From Microplitis mediator (Eukaryota; Arthropoda; Insecta; Hymenoptera; Braconidae), in assembly GCF_029852145.1 (NCBI RefSeq), contig NC_079978.1, positions 18,085,774 through 18,149,773 of the forward strand: DNA of 64,000 bases. The letters run 5' to 3'. Position numbers and translations under genes: made by a program. The notes under the pieces were generated by a model. That model did not search any database. It was not told the DNA's origin and saw nothing but the letters and a program-made list of their open reading frames with translations. This document shows, one piece after another, positions 12,652-24,133 of the stretch. Position 1 is the first letter of the stretch. Each line of letters begins with the position of its first letter.

Positions 12652-12940
12652 AGCGTATAATCATCATGGTCTGGGTTTGATTCTTAGTTCGGACTATGAT
12701 TATTTTCTTCAATTTATCTATAAACTGTTCGTTAAGGAGGTCTCTTCCTTATTCTTCCCAATCCCCTCCAACATTTATTCTCCTTCCCCAAGTCGAGAAT
12801 GTTGAAACAATTTACGTCTTTATTCCCGTATGTGTGCGTCTGCTTAGCACATACGGGAATACATACTTTTCTGCAATTTATATCGTAACACTTAGAATTA
12901 CTTTTAATCCTTCCCTGTACATCTTATGGCCACGGTTCAA

Positions 12941-13684
12941 GGAGGTTCGAGACCGATTATCTTTCTAGGGGATCTCGTAGATTTTCTATTGTATTTTTGC
13001 AAGATTACAACTCCTACACACCAAAATTTCATTGATAGAATATATTATAAATTGACTTAGTTTTAAGAATTAACAAAATATATTTTTATTATTATTGCAT
13101 TAAATCATAAAAAAAAAATTTTTTTTAATCAAATAATTTTTTTTTAATAAAATGAGTGATTAAAAAATAAACGCGGAAGTACGGCAACAGCGTACTAGTT
13201 ATTAGTAATTTTTTTGTGTACTATTGTTGGTCACAAGGTTTATTACTAGCTGGAGCTCAGGTCCGACACCAATAATTATTAGTTATTAAAATTTCCCGCG
13301 GTCGTCATTTTACGCCGTTGCCGTCGTTTCTTAGCTTCACGACACATGTGACGTCATTAACTAAAATTCGCCTCTTATTTTGTTAATAATTTAATAACAA
13401 ACCCACGATTAAACTTAAAAAAAATATTAATGTGTTCAGAAATGTTTAATTATTTGATACTGAATAATTTATAGCGATGGTATTATCGTAGCAAAAACTA
13501 TAGCACTTTGAAAAATTATTCCTATTTACGCTCGTGTATAAGGACGAATTTTGAAAATTTATTTCTCGAAAACGGTGTAGTGAATCGATTTGAAATTTTA
13601 ACAGTGATCTGTTTTTTTATAACTCTTTCGGTGAAAAAAATTTCAGAATTTTGGTATTATATCGAAAATTGGTCTCGAACCTCC
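12941..13684. mobile_element. GGAGGTTCGAGACC-ended element, copy 1 (TTAA class)
   Basis: Inverted ends GGAGGTTCGAGACC and GGTCTCGAACCTCC, with TCAA on the left and TTAA on the right. It is nearly identical, in opposite orientation, to 21467-22207, where both flanks are TTAA. TTAA duplication is the hallmark of piggyBac-type transposition. No transposase is inside; the 83-residue open frame at 13508 is a shadow conserved only because the copies are. Confidence 0.75.
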
Positions 13685-14584
13685 TTAAGAAAATCTATAG
13701 AACATCAGGACTTACCACCGTCTAAAAAAATCTATAGAAAATCTATAAGCTATAAATAAATTATTATAATATTAGTAAAAAATTTATTTTAAAAAATTTG
13801 TAACATATTGATAAGAAACGTATTGAAAAAGTTTAACTGTAAACATTTTTCTTGTAAGTACAGAACTTTTAAGAATGTTACAGATCCCACATTCTATAGG
13901 AATATGAAATTAGAAATTTAAAAATACATTAAGAAATTTTACCGGGTTCGGAAGAACAAAAATGCATAATTCTATATCAAATAAGAATGCCATATCATTA
14001 TTTTAGTGTCTCTATTTTTATCGAGCTTTAACGTTAACAAAATTATATTTACTAGATTGAATACGAAATCTATTAGTAACTATTCTCATTACGCTATATA
14101 AAGACTTTTATTAACTTCCAATTCAACTAAATTGGACAATTCAACGTTGTATAACTACTTTGTCATCTCCTCTACGTGAGTTAATCTACTTAGAGGACGT
14201 TTCCAGTTAGCAATTATGTCGTACACTAGTTACATATCCTATTTATATTCCATATCATAGAGTAATAGTAGCAATAAACTAAAAATAATTCATGTATATA
14301 AGTTAAATAAGGTAAAATAAGCACCATTCACGGAAATAATTAGCTGGCTAAATTTACTTAAATAATACAGTAAATTTAAACCATGGAATAAAGTTATGAA
14401 TCAAACTTTCTACTGCTTTAATATTTTCATTTTTTACATGAAAATTAAAATTTAAATAATTTATAAAACGGTAAAAGACCCATTATCCGCTCACTTTTCA
14501 TTGGAGCGAAATCAATCCATTTAATATAAATTTGTAAATGAAATAAAAAATCATCTATAAATATATATTTCTTTTAGGAATATA
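13685..14584. other. AT-rich noncoding stretch
   Basis: No motif or repeat recognised. Confidence 0.5.
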
Positions 14585-15137
14585 TATTAGGGTGGGTTGA
14601 AAAAAAACTTGTTTTTTGTTTTTCTTAGCATGGGGGTAGAATTTGTACCTTATAAAAAAAAAAAATTTTTTTACTCAACATTTTGAGGTGGCCCACTCGT
14701 TTTTAAAATAAATAATTGATCAAACGGGGTAGTCCCAACGAAAAAAATTACATGGTGTTCTAGAATCTGTAGGGTGTCCCCTTGAAAGCTAATTGAAAGT
14801 CAGTCGTTGAAAAAAATTTTTTCCTATTATTTTTGTAATTTGAGTAAAAAATCCAAAAATGAAAAGCTTTTTTTTTTGAATTAAAATGAAAGTGAAGTAA
14901 AAAAAAATCACATTCGACAATTATTAGATGTTTTCCACGATTTTGGACAAAAAAAAATGTTTTTCGTTGGAACTACCTCGTTTAATCAATTATTTATTTA
15001 AAAAACGAGTGGGCCACCTAAAATGTTGAGTAAAAAAATTTTTTTTTTCTTGAAAAATTTTTTTTTTTATAAGGTACAAATTCTACCCCCATGCTAAGAA
15101 AAACAAAAAAAAAGTTTTTTTTCAACCCACCCTAATA
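14585..15137. mobile_element. Long-palindrome MITE (TAGGGTGGGTTG)
   Basis: Arms of roughly 190 nt are inverted copies: ttagggtgggttgaaaaaaa, then gcatgggggtagaatttg, then gtggcccactcg, mirrored on the right. AT-rich flanks fit a TA target. A foldback MITE with no coding capacity. Confidence 0.85.
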
Positions 15138-15169
15138 TATATATATATATAACCCGCGTCACTTGGATA

Positions 15170-15741
15170 CACTGTAAAAAATTCGCGGAGTGAATGCGGA
15201 TTAAATCCGGAGTGAATGCGGAGTGAATGCGGATTAAATCCGGAGTGAATGCGGAGTGAATGCGGAGTGAATGGATTTTTAATTATTCACTCCCCTCGGA
15301 GTGAAATTCACTCCGCAGGGGAGTTTTCGCGGAGTAGATAATTATTTATTAATTTAATCCCTCCGGAGTGAAATTCACTCCGGAGCGGAGTTTTGAAAAT
15401 ATTATTAATAAAATATAACTCCACTCAATAAAATCGAAGTAAAAATTCGCGTATTACATTATTGATCAGCTGATATGCACACACATACGCACATACATAT
15501 TGAGGCACACACGCGCACTCGCACACACACGCACGCACACATTCGAACACACACACGAACACATTTGTACACACACGCCCACATTTGCACACACGCACAC
15601 ATTAGCACACACGCACAAATTTGCACACACGCACACATTTGCACACACGCACGAATTTGCATACATGCACACATTTGCACACACGCACACAAACACCTGC
15701 ACACACCCAAACACACACATGCACGCAAACACACACTGGCA

Positions 15742-15778
<37 letters not shown>

Positions 15779-16032
15779 TGTTTAGCAGTTTAATATAAAT
15801 TAGTATAAATTTATTTAAGTATTAAAACTCCGGACCGGAGTGAATTGGGAGTGAAATAAAATCCGCGTCACTCCGAGATCACTCCGCTAAAATAAAACTC
15901 CCAATCCACTCCGCATGCGGAGTGATTTTTTTCAAAACTCCGGAACTCCAAGTGGCGGAGTGAATGCGGAGTGAATTTGGATTTAATTTCACTCCGAATT
16001 CACTCCGGATTCACTCCGGATTTTTTACAGTG
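15170..16032. mobile_element. CACTGTAAAAAA-ended TIR element, word ggagtgaatt
   Basis: Ends are CACTGTAAAAAATTC and GGATTTTTTACAGTG, with TA on both sides. It sits in the left TIR of the Tc3-like element (ttgga-TA-gcctc when excised). Both shoulders repeat ggagtgaat/attcactcc; the centre is a (CA)n tract. Its inverted, one-ended relative is 62111-62757. Confidence 0.9.
15475..15777. repeat. Degenerate (CA)n tract, period-10/12 acacatttgcac units
   Basis: Cacacacgcacacatttgcac-type units end in a pure (CA) run. The Cys/Val- and His/Thr-rich open frames on both strands are consequences of the repeat. Confidence 0.9.
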
Positions 16033-16034
16033 TA

Positions 16035-16584
16035 GCCTCACCTATTTTTTCAATATCTGTTTCCTAATAAAAATTTTTTCTTCCTTCCGCAAATCATAAA
16101 AGTAATAGTTACATCTATCAGGCCCATCTAAATTAAATTTTATTTTATCTGAAAAAATTTCTTGTAGCTATTTATTTATCCAACTCATATGTTCTTTTAC
16201 AAATAAAAGTCGTGCTGATATGTGTTTCTGATTCAAAGCTGATTTCTTCTTCAATTTCATTCTCTTTAGATGCTTTGCTCGTCTTATCACTCTTGATACA
16301 GTTGAAATAGATGCTGCTGTCCCAACTTCTGCCGCTATTTGCCTCACAGTCTTAATGGAATTAGATGCCGCGCGAATTATCATTCGACGTTCTCTTGGCG
16401 TTGTTGCGAATTTCGTTCGGCCTTCATACCTTTTTTCGTAGTTTCTATTGTTTTTCACAAAATTATTAATAACTTCAGCACTTCTATTCACTCTTCTAGC
16501 GATTTCATGATGAGAAAAAATTTTTATTAAGTAAAAAATTAATTTTATTAATTTCTTCAATACTTAACATTTTATTGCGCCCCA
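16035..16584 (-). pseudogene. Tc3-like transposase, N-terminal fragment
   Basis: Starts MGRNKMLSIEEINKINF at 16584. A frameshift near 16520 leads into HHEIARRVNRSAEVINNFV, then TPRERRMIIRAASNS, VRQIAAEV and ISTVSRVIRRAKHLKRMK: the two helix-turn-helix units of Tc1/Tc3 transposases. ISARLLFVKEHMSW is the usual linker. A stop follows, then FSDKIKFNLDGPDR, which contains the first catalytic Asp. The sequence ends in the TIR soon after RKEEKIF, so the second Asp and the last acidic residue are missing. Known Tc1-family transposases are about 340 residues, so roughly half is gone. Inactive. Confidence 0.9.
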
Positions 16585-16970
16585 TTTTATATAGTAACCA
16601 ATTTTGGTGTTTTAAATCGATTTCAATTTATTCACCACGTTATACAATTAGAACATAATAATACGAAAATGAAACGGATTAGTTACTTTGCACAATAAAT
16701 TTGACTGAGGCTATCCATATGACGAACTGCCGACCAGTGGCATGTCCCCCTCACGATATCCTCGCTTTGTTTCTCGAACACTAACAACATATCTTGTGCT
16801 TAAATTAAATTACATTCTTCTTGTTTTTCTATATATTCTTAAATTAAAAGACATATCTGTCTTAAATGAGTAATATAAACATAGAATTAATTTTATAGAT
16901 CAGCGAGGAAAGAATTAGTTTTTGAAAAAAAATAGGTGAGGCTATCCAATTGACGCGGACTGTATATATA

Positions 16971-17870
16971 TTAGGGTGGCCCAAAAAAACCGACTATTTT
17001 TTTTTTCGAGTCTCTTATGAAAATTTGTTGGTTTACGATGTTTTGAGAAGCCTCTCCAGAAAATCAGCTCGATTAAAAATTTTCAAGAGGTCGCTCATGA
17101 ATTTTGAAAATATGAAAAATGATCGAAATTAGGATTTTTTGGTTCTAAATTTCTTCTTTCTCGTGGCAGCTATAGTTTATATTTATGAAATCATGACTAC
17201 GCTGAAAATTTCAGCCCAAAATTCAAATATTTAAACGGCGCTCAAGAATTTTGAATATTAACTGATAATATGAAACTAATACTTTGAATTAGTTTTTGTA
17301 TTTTTTTATAACTCAATTATTGTCGTTTCACTTAAATATAACTTTTGCATAACCGAAAATATACAGGACAGTCTTAAACAATAAAATTGGGTAAGTTTTG
17401 AATAAGCAAAAAAACCTAAAAATAGAATTAAAAAATAAAACAGTATGTAAATAACTTATTATTTATATATCTCGGGTTGTATTTTTATTCATTATGATAC
17501 AAATTGATGGTGAAAAAATCGAGAAGCATTATTATTAATATTCAAGGGTCGCTCGAAAACATCCAAGAGACAGTACTCGGAAACATTAAAAATTCTTGAG
17601 CGCCGTTTAAATATTTTAATTTTGGGCTGAAATTTTCAGCGTAGTCATGATTTCATAAATATAAACTATAGCTGCCACGAGAAAGAAGAAATTTAGAACA
17701 AAAAAATCCTAATTTCGATCATTTTCTATATTTTCAAAATTCGTGAGCGACCTCTTAAAAATTTTTTATCGAGCTGATGTTTGGAGAGGCTTCTTAAAAC
17801 ATATTGAATAAACAAATTTTCATAAGAGACTCGAAAAAAAAAAATAGTCGGTTTTTTTGGGCCACCCTAA
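16971..17870. mobile_element. Long-palindrome MITE (TTAGGGTGGCCC)
   Basis: Starts ttagggtggcccaaaaaaac, ends with its reverse complement. Arms of about 300 nt remain well matched (cgagtctcttatgaaaattt, tagctgccacgagaaagaa and others). Tata flanks. No coding capacity. A degenerate relative ends near 50080. Confidence 0.9.
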
Positions 17871-18889
17871 TATATATGTCTACATTCGAGTCGCGTTATG
17901 AACCCGCCTACAGGCAGGTTCATCTTTTTATAACTTCTGAATGATGGCATAACTGAAAGTCGTAAATTTTATGGTGTAGCTCATGAAATAAGCATTAATT
18001 AACACTATCATGAATTTATTTTAAATTCATTAGATCACTTTCTGTGGCGTTTCGTAGGTACTAGAATCAATATTATGAGATTAAATAGCTTATAAAATCA
18101 GCTTTAAATAATGATTTTACAACTTCTTTCAAATTGATTTAAATAAGAAAGAAACCTTTCCATTACGGGTATAGTCAGATGGCACTTTTTCTTATGGTTA
18201 TTTTATGTAGTTTTAAATATTTGAATACCATAGTAATCACAAGAATAATGTTGAGAATAAATTATTATTAATTGTTTAAACAAAGTCGTTAAATTTACCC
18301 ATACTCGCTCACTAAAAGTTATGTTGTACTATTATTCTATCAACACATGTTCCTATACTCGCTCAAAGACAATGTAAATTGAACTATGACAAGTTTAATG
18401 ATTCAGAGAATAGTTTACAAAATATATTACTTTATTCTTTTTTAATACCTACTTTCATAAATTTAAAAAATATATTTAATAGCAAATAATTATAAAAAAT
18501 ATTAAAGAATTTTAATCAACGTATGCCCCATTATTGTGCATTATTATATCTGCAAAGTGGACTCTAAGTGGCTGTTCACTAATCGGTGGGTAATAACTGG
18601 TCAAAAGGCAAATGGCATCCTCTGTTCCTCAATAGCGTTTGATTACGGGGGTCATAAACAACGTATTTGAATCCATAATAACATTTTCTAAAGTCATTAT
18701 CGACCGTTCTCGAAAACAAACTCTACTATTAACACAAGAGTAAATAATGTTGACACTAAGTATATTTTGGATGATTAGTACAATCAATCTAACAACTTTC
18801 ATGTCAGTGTCCTTATATAAATATTTTGATTATTTTTTATCAATTACAAAAAAAAAAAAAAAATGAGTGGTGAGAGCAGTCAAGAACTA
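17871..18889. other. Noncoding stretch
   Basis: AT-rich with no recognisable gene or repeat; a poly-A run at 18848-18863 precedes the next element. Confidence 0.5.
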
Positions 18890-19410
18890 CACTGTAAAAA
18901 GTCACCGGGGTAAGTCCAAGCGGTGTAGGTGTTAAAATTGGCGGTGTTAAATTTCAACACCGAAAGCGGTGTGATAATAACGCCGCCGCTGGTGGAAATA
19001 TTCTGTACCGGTGTTAAATAAAATTCTCCGGTGTTAAAATAACGCCGCCGCCGGTGTAGATATTCTTTACCGGTGTTAAAATATTTTACTTTGTGAATAT
19101 TTTTACTTACTCGATCATTGTACTTGTTAATGGTACTCTTTATTAATTTTCATAAAGAACTGACATTTTTTTTTTTTATAATCTTTAAAGTTAATACTCC
19201 AAGCGGACGCAGTATACCCAGCTTTTACACCGGTATTACTCTGCTTTTACACCGGTTACCCCGCTTTTACTCCGCTTTTACACCGGTTACCCTGATTTAA
19301 CACCGGTATTTTTAACACCGGTGAATTACTCCTCTTACACCGGTGTAATTTATTTTAACACCGGGCGGAGTTAAAATGAGTCCATTTTTAACACCGCTGT
19401 TTTTACAGTG
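18890..19410. mobile_element. CACTGTAAAAAG-ended TIR element, word ggtgttaaaa
   Basis: Ends CACTGTAAAAAGTCACCGG and GCTGTTTTTACAGTG, TA on each side. The interior is almost entirely ggtgttaaa/tttaacacc with cgccgccgg or accggt connectors. Confidence 0.9.
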
Positions 19411-19553
19411 TAGTATCATGCATAACCCCACCTGATTTAGGGTTTACTTTGCTGGTATAATAATTCGCAAAAATCAAACATTTGTTGAATAAAGTATAGT
19501 GCATTACACGTGGACTGGGTCATTATCCGTCAAACACTATGTTTTTAGCACTC

Positions 19554-20168
19554 CCCTGACGGAAAAAACTAATAAGCTCTTATGAACACTATCAAAGATT
19601 CATCAGGTTGATAAGTGTTTTATTAGTGATCATTAGTAACCATAAGTACTCTAATTAGTGAATCGTACAACACTATTGGATATGATTAGTGTTGATCGTG
19701 TTCATTAGTTGAAGTAGCAAAGGATCTTGCAACACTATTGGTAGTGGTTAGTGTTGAATAATATTCTATTAGTGTTTATTAGTATTCTGGCTAATGAATC
19801 TTGCAATATTGTTGGAAGTGATTATTGTTGTATTTGTGATCGTTAGTACTCCAAATACTGAGTCTGACAGCACTATTGGAAGAGATAGTGTTAAATAGTG
19901 TTTCATTAGTAATCATTAGTAGTCTGATTAGTGAACCTTTCAATATTACTGAAAGTGATAATCGCTGACCAGGTCTCAATAGTAATAAAGTAAAAAGTGT
20001 TCATAAGTAATTAATATAGTCGGTACTACTCTACTGTGAAATTCAAATTAATGACACTAAATACACTGATGACACTAAACGCACTAATGGTACTAAAACA
20101 TTAGTGCGCAAAAAAACTAAAGCATTAGTGCTTCGCATTAGTGCCGATTAGTTTTGTTTCCGTAAGGG
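19554..20168. mobile_element. CCCTKACGGAAA-ended TIR element, word agtgttgaatagtgtt
   Basis: The left end is CCCTGACGGAAAAAACTAAT and the right end ATTAGTTTTGTTTCCGTAAGGG, read as inverted copies with small differences. The interior repeats cattagtg/cactaat and tagtgtt words. Confidence 0.75.
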
Positions 20169-21466
20169 TTGTCTCCGGGTTTTCCGTATAAAGACTCGGC
20201 TACTACAACGTAACCTAAATTCGTTCTAACGAACGAACGTTAAAGTGAAAAATGGCAGGCTTAGCGCGATTTTTAAAATATTCACTTAATTGAAATTAAT
20301 AATGAATTATAAAATACTTTGATACGTCATATTCTAACGTACACTTTTTTACTTCTGGTGAATTAATATATGCACAATCTGGATTGCTACATTATCCATT
20401 CGGGTTGCTTTATTAACAATATGGATTGCTATATTGCCTTCGGCTAGGATAGACAATTACACGCGGGTTCGAATATCCAACTAACCTCTCTTGGTGTGTA
20501 ATATACTATTGAATGTTTGTTGAGTTCATTTTATTATTATTATTTACAAAAAATAGATCCCTTTGTATATACACTCATACGGCTTGCTTTTTATCTTATT
20601 TGAAAAGAGGATTTCGGTACAGTGATCTTTTTTCCATTTTTACAATGGGGTTCACCGATAGCAGCTTTAGAACAAACTTCAGCCCTACCTCAACTCAAAC
20701 TTATAGCACGACTCACCCTTGTGCAATACCATCAACAACCCCTGTTATATATGTATAGACAGGATTTAAAATCCCAGGTCATGCACCTATTTGTCAAACA
20801 TTGTGCGAGATTTTAGGATTTAACAGCCGACGATTAATCAATCCATAATATTTCATGCGTGTGCCGATAGATGTATCAATGCTGCAATATCAGATCTTGA
20901 AATGTTTTTTTAGCGAGTTATATTTATTTTTTTATTTTAGATCAACTCAATTTTCCATACGATAGGAACTTTTTGATTGGAAACCGAATGAAATGAAAAT
21001 TGAGAGTTGGTTTTAAATCGTATATTGTGTAATAAAGAATAAAACAAAATGATTTCAAACGAGGGCGAGGTTGATTGGTATTTCACAAAATGTGAAATTG
21101 TATTTTATTTCGTTTCATATTTTATATTTTATATGTAACCACTATCCGATGATGCATTGAAATATTTAAGTACATAAACTCTATTGAAATTATGAATAAA
21201 GTATTTACAGCTAGTCGAAACTAGACAATTCATTCAAACATTAATTCATGTACAAATTGAACTACTTGACTGGTTGAAAATGTTGAAATAACTTATCGTT
21301 ATTCTGAAGTTAACATTAAACACTGTGGGTCTGACAAAGGAGAAATGAAGGCAGAAATTAAGTAATTTCTGTTCTTGGAAGAAAATATGATTTTCAAGCT
21401 CCTAAATTGTATTGGTCAGAAGATTACTTTTTTAGACGAGCTAAGGACCCTAAAACAGAACATTAA
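20169..21466. other. Noncoding stretch
   Basis: Two overlapping open frames at 20513-20816 have no motif. A gagggcgaggttgattggta phrase near 21062 resembles the 5940-6250 repeat family. No gene supported. Confidence 0.4.
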
Positions 21467-22207
21467 GGAGGTTCGAGACCAATTTTCGATATAATACCAA
21501 AATTCTGAAATTTTTTTCACCGAAAGAGTTATAAAAAAACAGATCACTGTTAAAATTTCAAATCGATTCACTACACCGTTTTCGAGAAATAAATTTTCAA
21601 AATTCGTCCTTATACACGGGCGTAAATGGGAATAATTTTTCAAAGTGCTATAGTTTTTGCTACAATAATACCATCGCTATAAATTATTCAGTACCAAATA
21701 ATTAAATATTTCTGAACACATTAATATTGTTTTTAAGTTTAATCATGGGTTTGTTATTAAATTATTAATAAAATAAGAGGCGAATTTTAGTTAATGACGT
21801 CACATGTGTCGTGAAGCTAAGAAACGACGGCAACAGCGTAAAATGACGACCGCGGGAAATTTGAATAACTAATAATCAATGGTGTTGAACCTGAGCTCCA
21901 GCTAGTAATAAACCTTGTGACCAACAATAGTACACAAAATAATTACTAATAACTAGCGCGCTGTTGCCGTACTTCCGCGTTTATTTTTTAATCACTTATT
22001 TTATTAAAAAAAAATTATTTGATTAAAAAAAATTTTTTTTATGATTTAATGCAATAATAATAAAAATATATTTTGTTAATTCTTAAAACTAAGTCAATTT
22101 ATAATATATTCTATCAATGAAATTTTGGTGTGTAAGAGTTGTAATCTTGCAAAATACAATAGAAAATCTACGAGATCCCCTAGAAAGATAATCGGTCTCG
22201 AACCTCC
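21467..22207. mobile_element. GGAGGTTCGAGACC-ended element, copy 2 (TTAA flanks)
   Basis: TTAA at 21463-21466 and 22208-22211 flank the perfect inverted ends. The sequence is the reverse complement of 12941-13684 with few differences, indicating recent activity of a piggyBac-like non-autonomous family. Confidence 0.85.
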
Positions 22208-22359
22208 TTAACACAAGTAATATGGAAAAATGTTTTTATGATACCTGCATAGAAACTGAGATCCAGTGTCTCTACATCCAATCAGAACAAGTTGATTAAA
22301 GACATGGTGCAGAGAACTATTAGCAAATGCGTGAGTTGCAGATGCCTTTAATCCGACAC

Positions 22360-22915
22360 TGAAACTTGATTTCAATGCAGGTCATTATGAAAAGTATAGT
22401 GTGTGACACAGGACACAAAATGATTTCAGATTTCGGTTGATGTAGACCTTCGTCTACGGTTTAACCAACTCCACCTTGGTCTGAAATAGTCTTGCTTCAT
22501 TCCTTGTCATTCAATGTACTATTTCATATCACCCGCATCGAAATTACGAGTCTTAAGGTCCGTTTAGCAAATCAATACAAACCAATTTCACAACAAAGCG
22601 ATGCAACTATTGAAAACGTATAGTTTCTGCTCATAACATTAGTTTTTTACTTTATTTCGGTCCTGTCAGAATCACATTTGTTCATAGTAAGCTTCAGAGT
22701 GTTTGTACGCCAATCTAACCAACCACGTTATGAGTTAAATGTATGTATGCTTCATCGATCTTGAACTTTCCTCAGATCTTGAACTCTGTTTCAGCGCAGG
22801 TGATTACGAGAAATGTAGTGCATAGCTCAAGATAACACATGAATTCAGACTTTGTGTGATGTCACTCAACCTCAGCCTTGTTTGAAATCGTCCGGTTTTA
22901 TCCTCTGCCATACCA
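22360..22915. repeat. Two diverged units of the cacctgcattgaaa repeat
   Basis: Unit one is near 22370-22560 (aatgcaggtcattatgaaaa, ccaccttggtctgaaatagt). Unit two is near 22790-22915 (agcgcaggtgattacgagaa, cctcagccttgtttgaaatc). The match to 5940-6250 is by phrase order only. Confidence 0.4.
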
Positions 22916-22974
22916 TTCGCTATTAATTAACAATTATTTATTCTAATGTATTCCTTATCTTAATAACTCTATAG

Positions 22975-24133
22975 AATTTAACCGTGGTATATTCAAATTA
23001 CGGTGAACTACTGTAACTTACGGTATATTGCCGTAATTAACCGTAAAATACGGCATTTCTACAAAAAATTTGCCGCCATTTACGCTAATTCGTGGTATTC
23101 AAAGGCATTTTACAGTAATATACGGTATTTTACGGCTAATTACGGTAAAATACGGCAATAAAACCTTAATTTGCAGAATTTTTACCGTAAACTCCGTATG
23201 ATTTCATTTTTACGGCCCTAGCGGATCCAAATTACGGTAATCACTATAATTTACGGTGTCCAATAGCATTACCACAATTTACGGTAAATTACGGTGAATT
23301 TCCATATTCTACGGTAAATTACGGTCATCACCGCAATTTACGGTGTCCAACAGCATTACTGTAAATTACGGTACTTGACCGTAATTTACGGCAAAATGGG
23401 GTGAATACCACAATTTACGGCAATTACCATAATTTTCGGTGTCCAATAGCATTACCACAATTTACGGTAAATTACGGTGAATTTCCATATTCTATGGTAA
23501 ATTACGGTCATCACCGCAATTTACGGTGTCCAACAGCATTACTGTAAATTACGGTACTTGACCGTAATTTACGGCAAAATGGGGTGAATACCACAATTTA
23601 CGGCAATTACCATAATTTTCGGTGTCCAATAGCATTACCACAATTTACGGTAAATTACGGTGAATTTCCATATTCTACGGTAAATTACGGTCATCACCGC
23701 AATTTACGGTGTCCAACAGCATTACTGTAAATTACGGTACTTGACCGTAATTTACGGCAAAATGGGGTGAATACCACAATTTACGGCAATTACCATAATT
23801 TTCGGTGTCCAATAGCATTACCGCGATTTACGGTAAATTACGGCGAATTGCTATATTTTACGGTAAATTGCGGTAATTCTGTTGGATACTATAAGTTACG
23901 GTAATTACCTTAATTCGGATCCGCTAGGGCTAGTGCATCACTTTACGGTAAAATTCCGCTCGCTTGTCACAAATTAACTGTAAATTACCGTTGCCCTGCT
24001 GAAGTTTTACGGTAAAAATGCCGTGGTTTTGCAGTAAATTACCGTACGTTTACCGTAAACTACCGTAATTTTCAAATACCGTAAATTATGGCAAATTACG
24101 GTAATTTACAGTAACTCGGATCCGCCAGGGAAC
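22975..24133. repeat. acggtaaattacggt word-repeat region
   Basis: About 1.15 kb composed mainly of tttacggtaaattacggt in both orientations. It contains a TIR element (23215-23930) and a further ggatccgccaggga end at about 24119-24132, suggesting one element inside another of the same family. Confidence 0.75.
23215..23930. mobile_element. GCCCTAGCGGATCC-ended element with a 183-bp tandem repeat
   Basis: Ends GCCCTAGCGGATCC and GGATCCGCTAGGGC are perfect inverted copies. Inside, a unit opening ggtgtccaatagcattacc recurs at about 23255, 23438, 23621 and 23804, a period of 183 bp. Confidence 0.8.

Larger units (their letters stand above)
11115..12694 (+). pseudogene. tRNA-like gene (anticodon TAT) split by a TIR element
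   Basis: The left part (11115-11145) supplies the acceptor strand GGCCCAA, D-stem GCTC/GAGC and the 5' anticodon-stem strand CTCAG. The right part (12654-12694) supplies the loop CGTATAA, a decayed stem TCATC, T-arm CTGGG-TTTGATT-CTTAG and acceptor TTCGGAC. Excising 11146-12651 and one AG of the flanking pair gives exactly 72 nt with the canonical cloverleaf spacing. The anticodon position reads TAT (Ile). Position 33 is G instead of T, the 3' anticodon stem does not pair and two acceptor pairs are lost, so it is a pseudogene or a tRNA-derived repeat. Confidence 0.55.
15149..16964 (-). mobile_element. Tc3-like Tc1/mariner element, internally deleted
   Basis: The right end reads (minus strand) ACAGTCCGCGTCAATTGGAT then AGCCTCACCTATTTTTT. 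The left end reads aacccgcgtcacttggat, then, after the nested CACTG element, agcctcacctattttttc. So the two TIRs match once the insert is removed. It carries the transposase remnant 16035-16584 and lacks the catalytic C-terminal half. Confidence 0.8.

Noticed and set aside
13508..13759. 83-residue frame shared with 21416-21643
   Set aside because: Shared only because both are copies of the TTAA element; no transposase motif.
15459..15798. Cys/Val- and His/Thr-rich open frames on both strands (also 62324-62832)
   Set aside because: Pure consequence of CA/GT repeats, open in several frames at once.
16971..17870. Host inverted duplication
   Set aside because: TA flanks and TTAGGGTGGCCC termini shared with another element make a foldback MITE the simpler reading.
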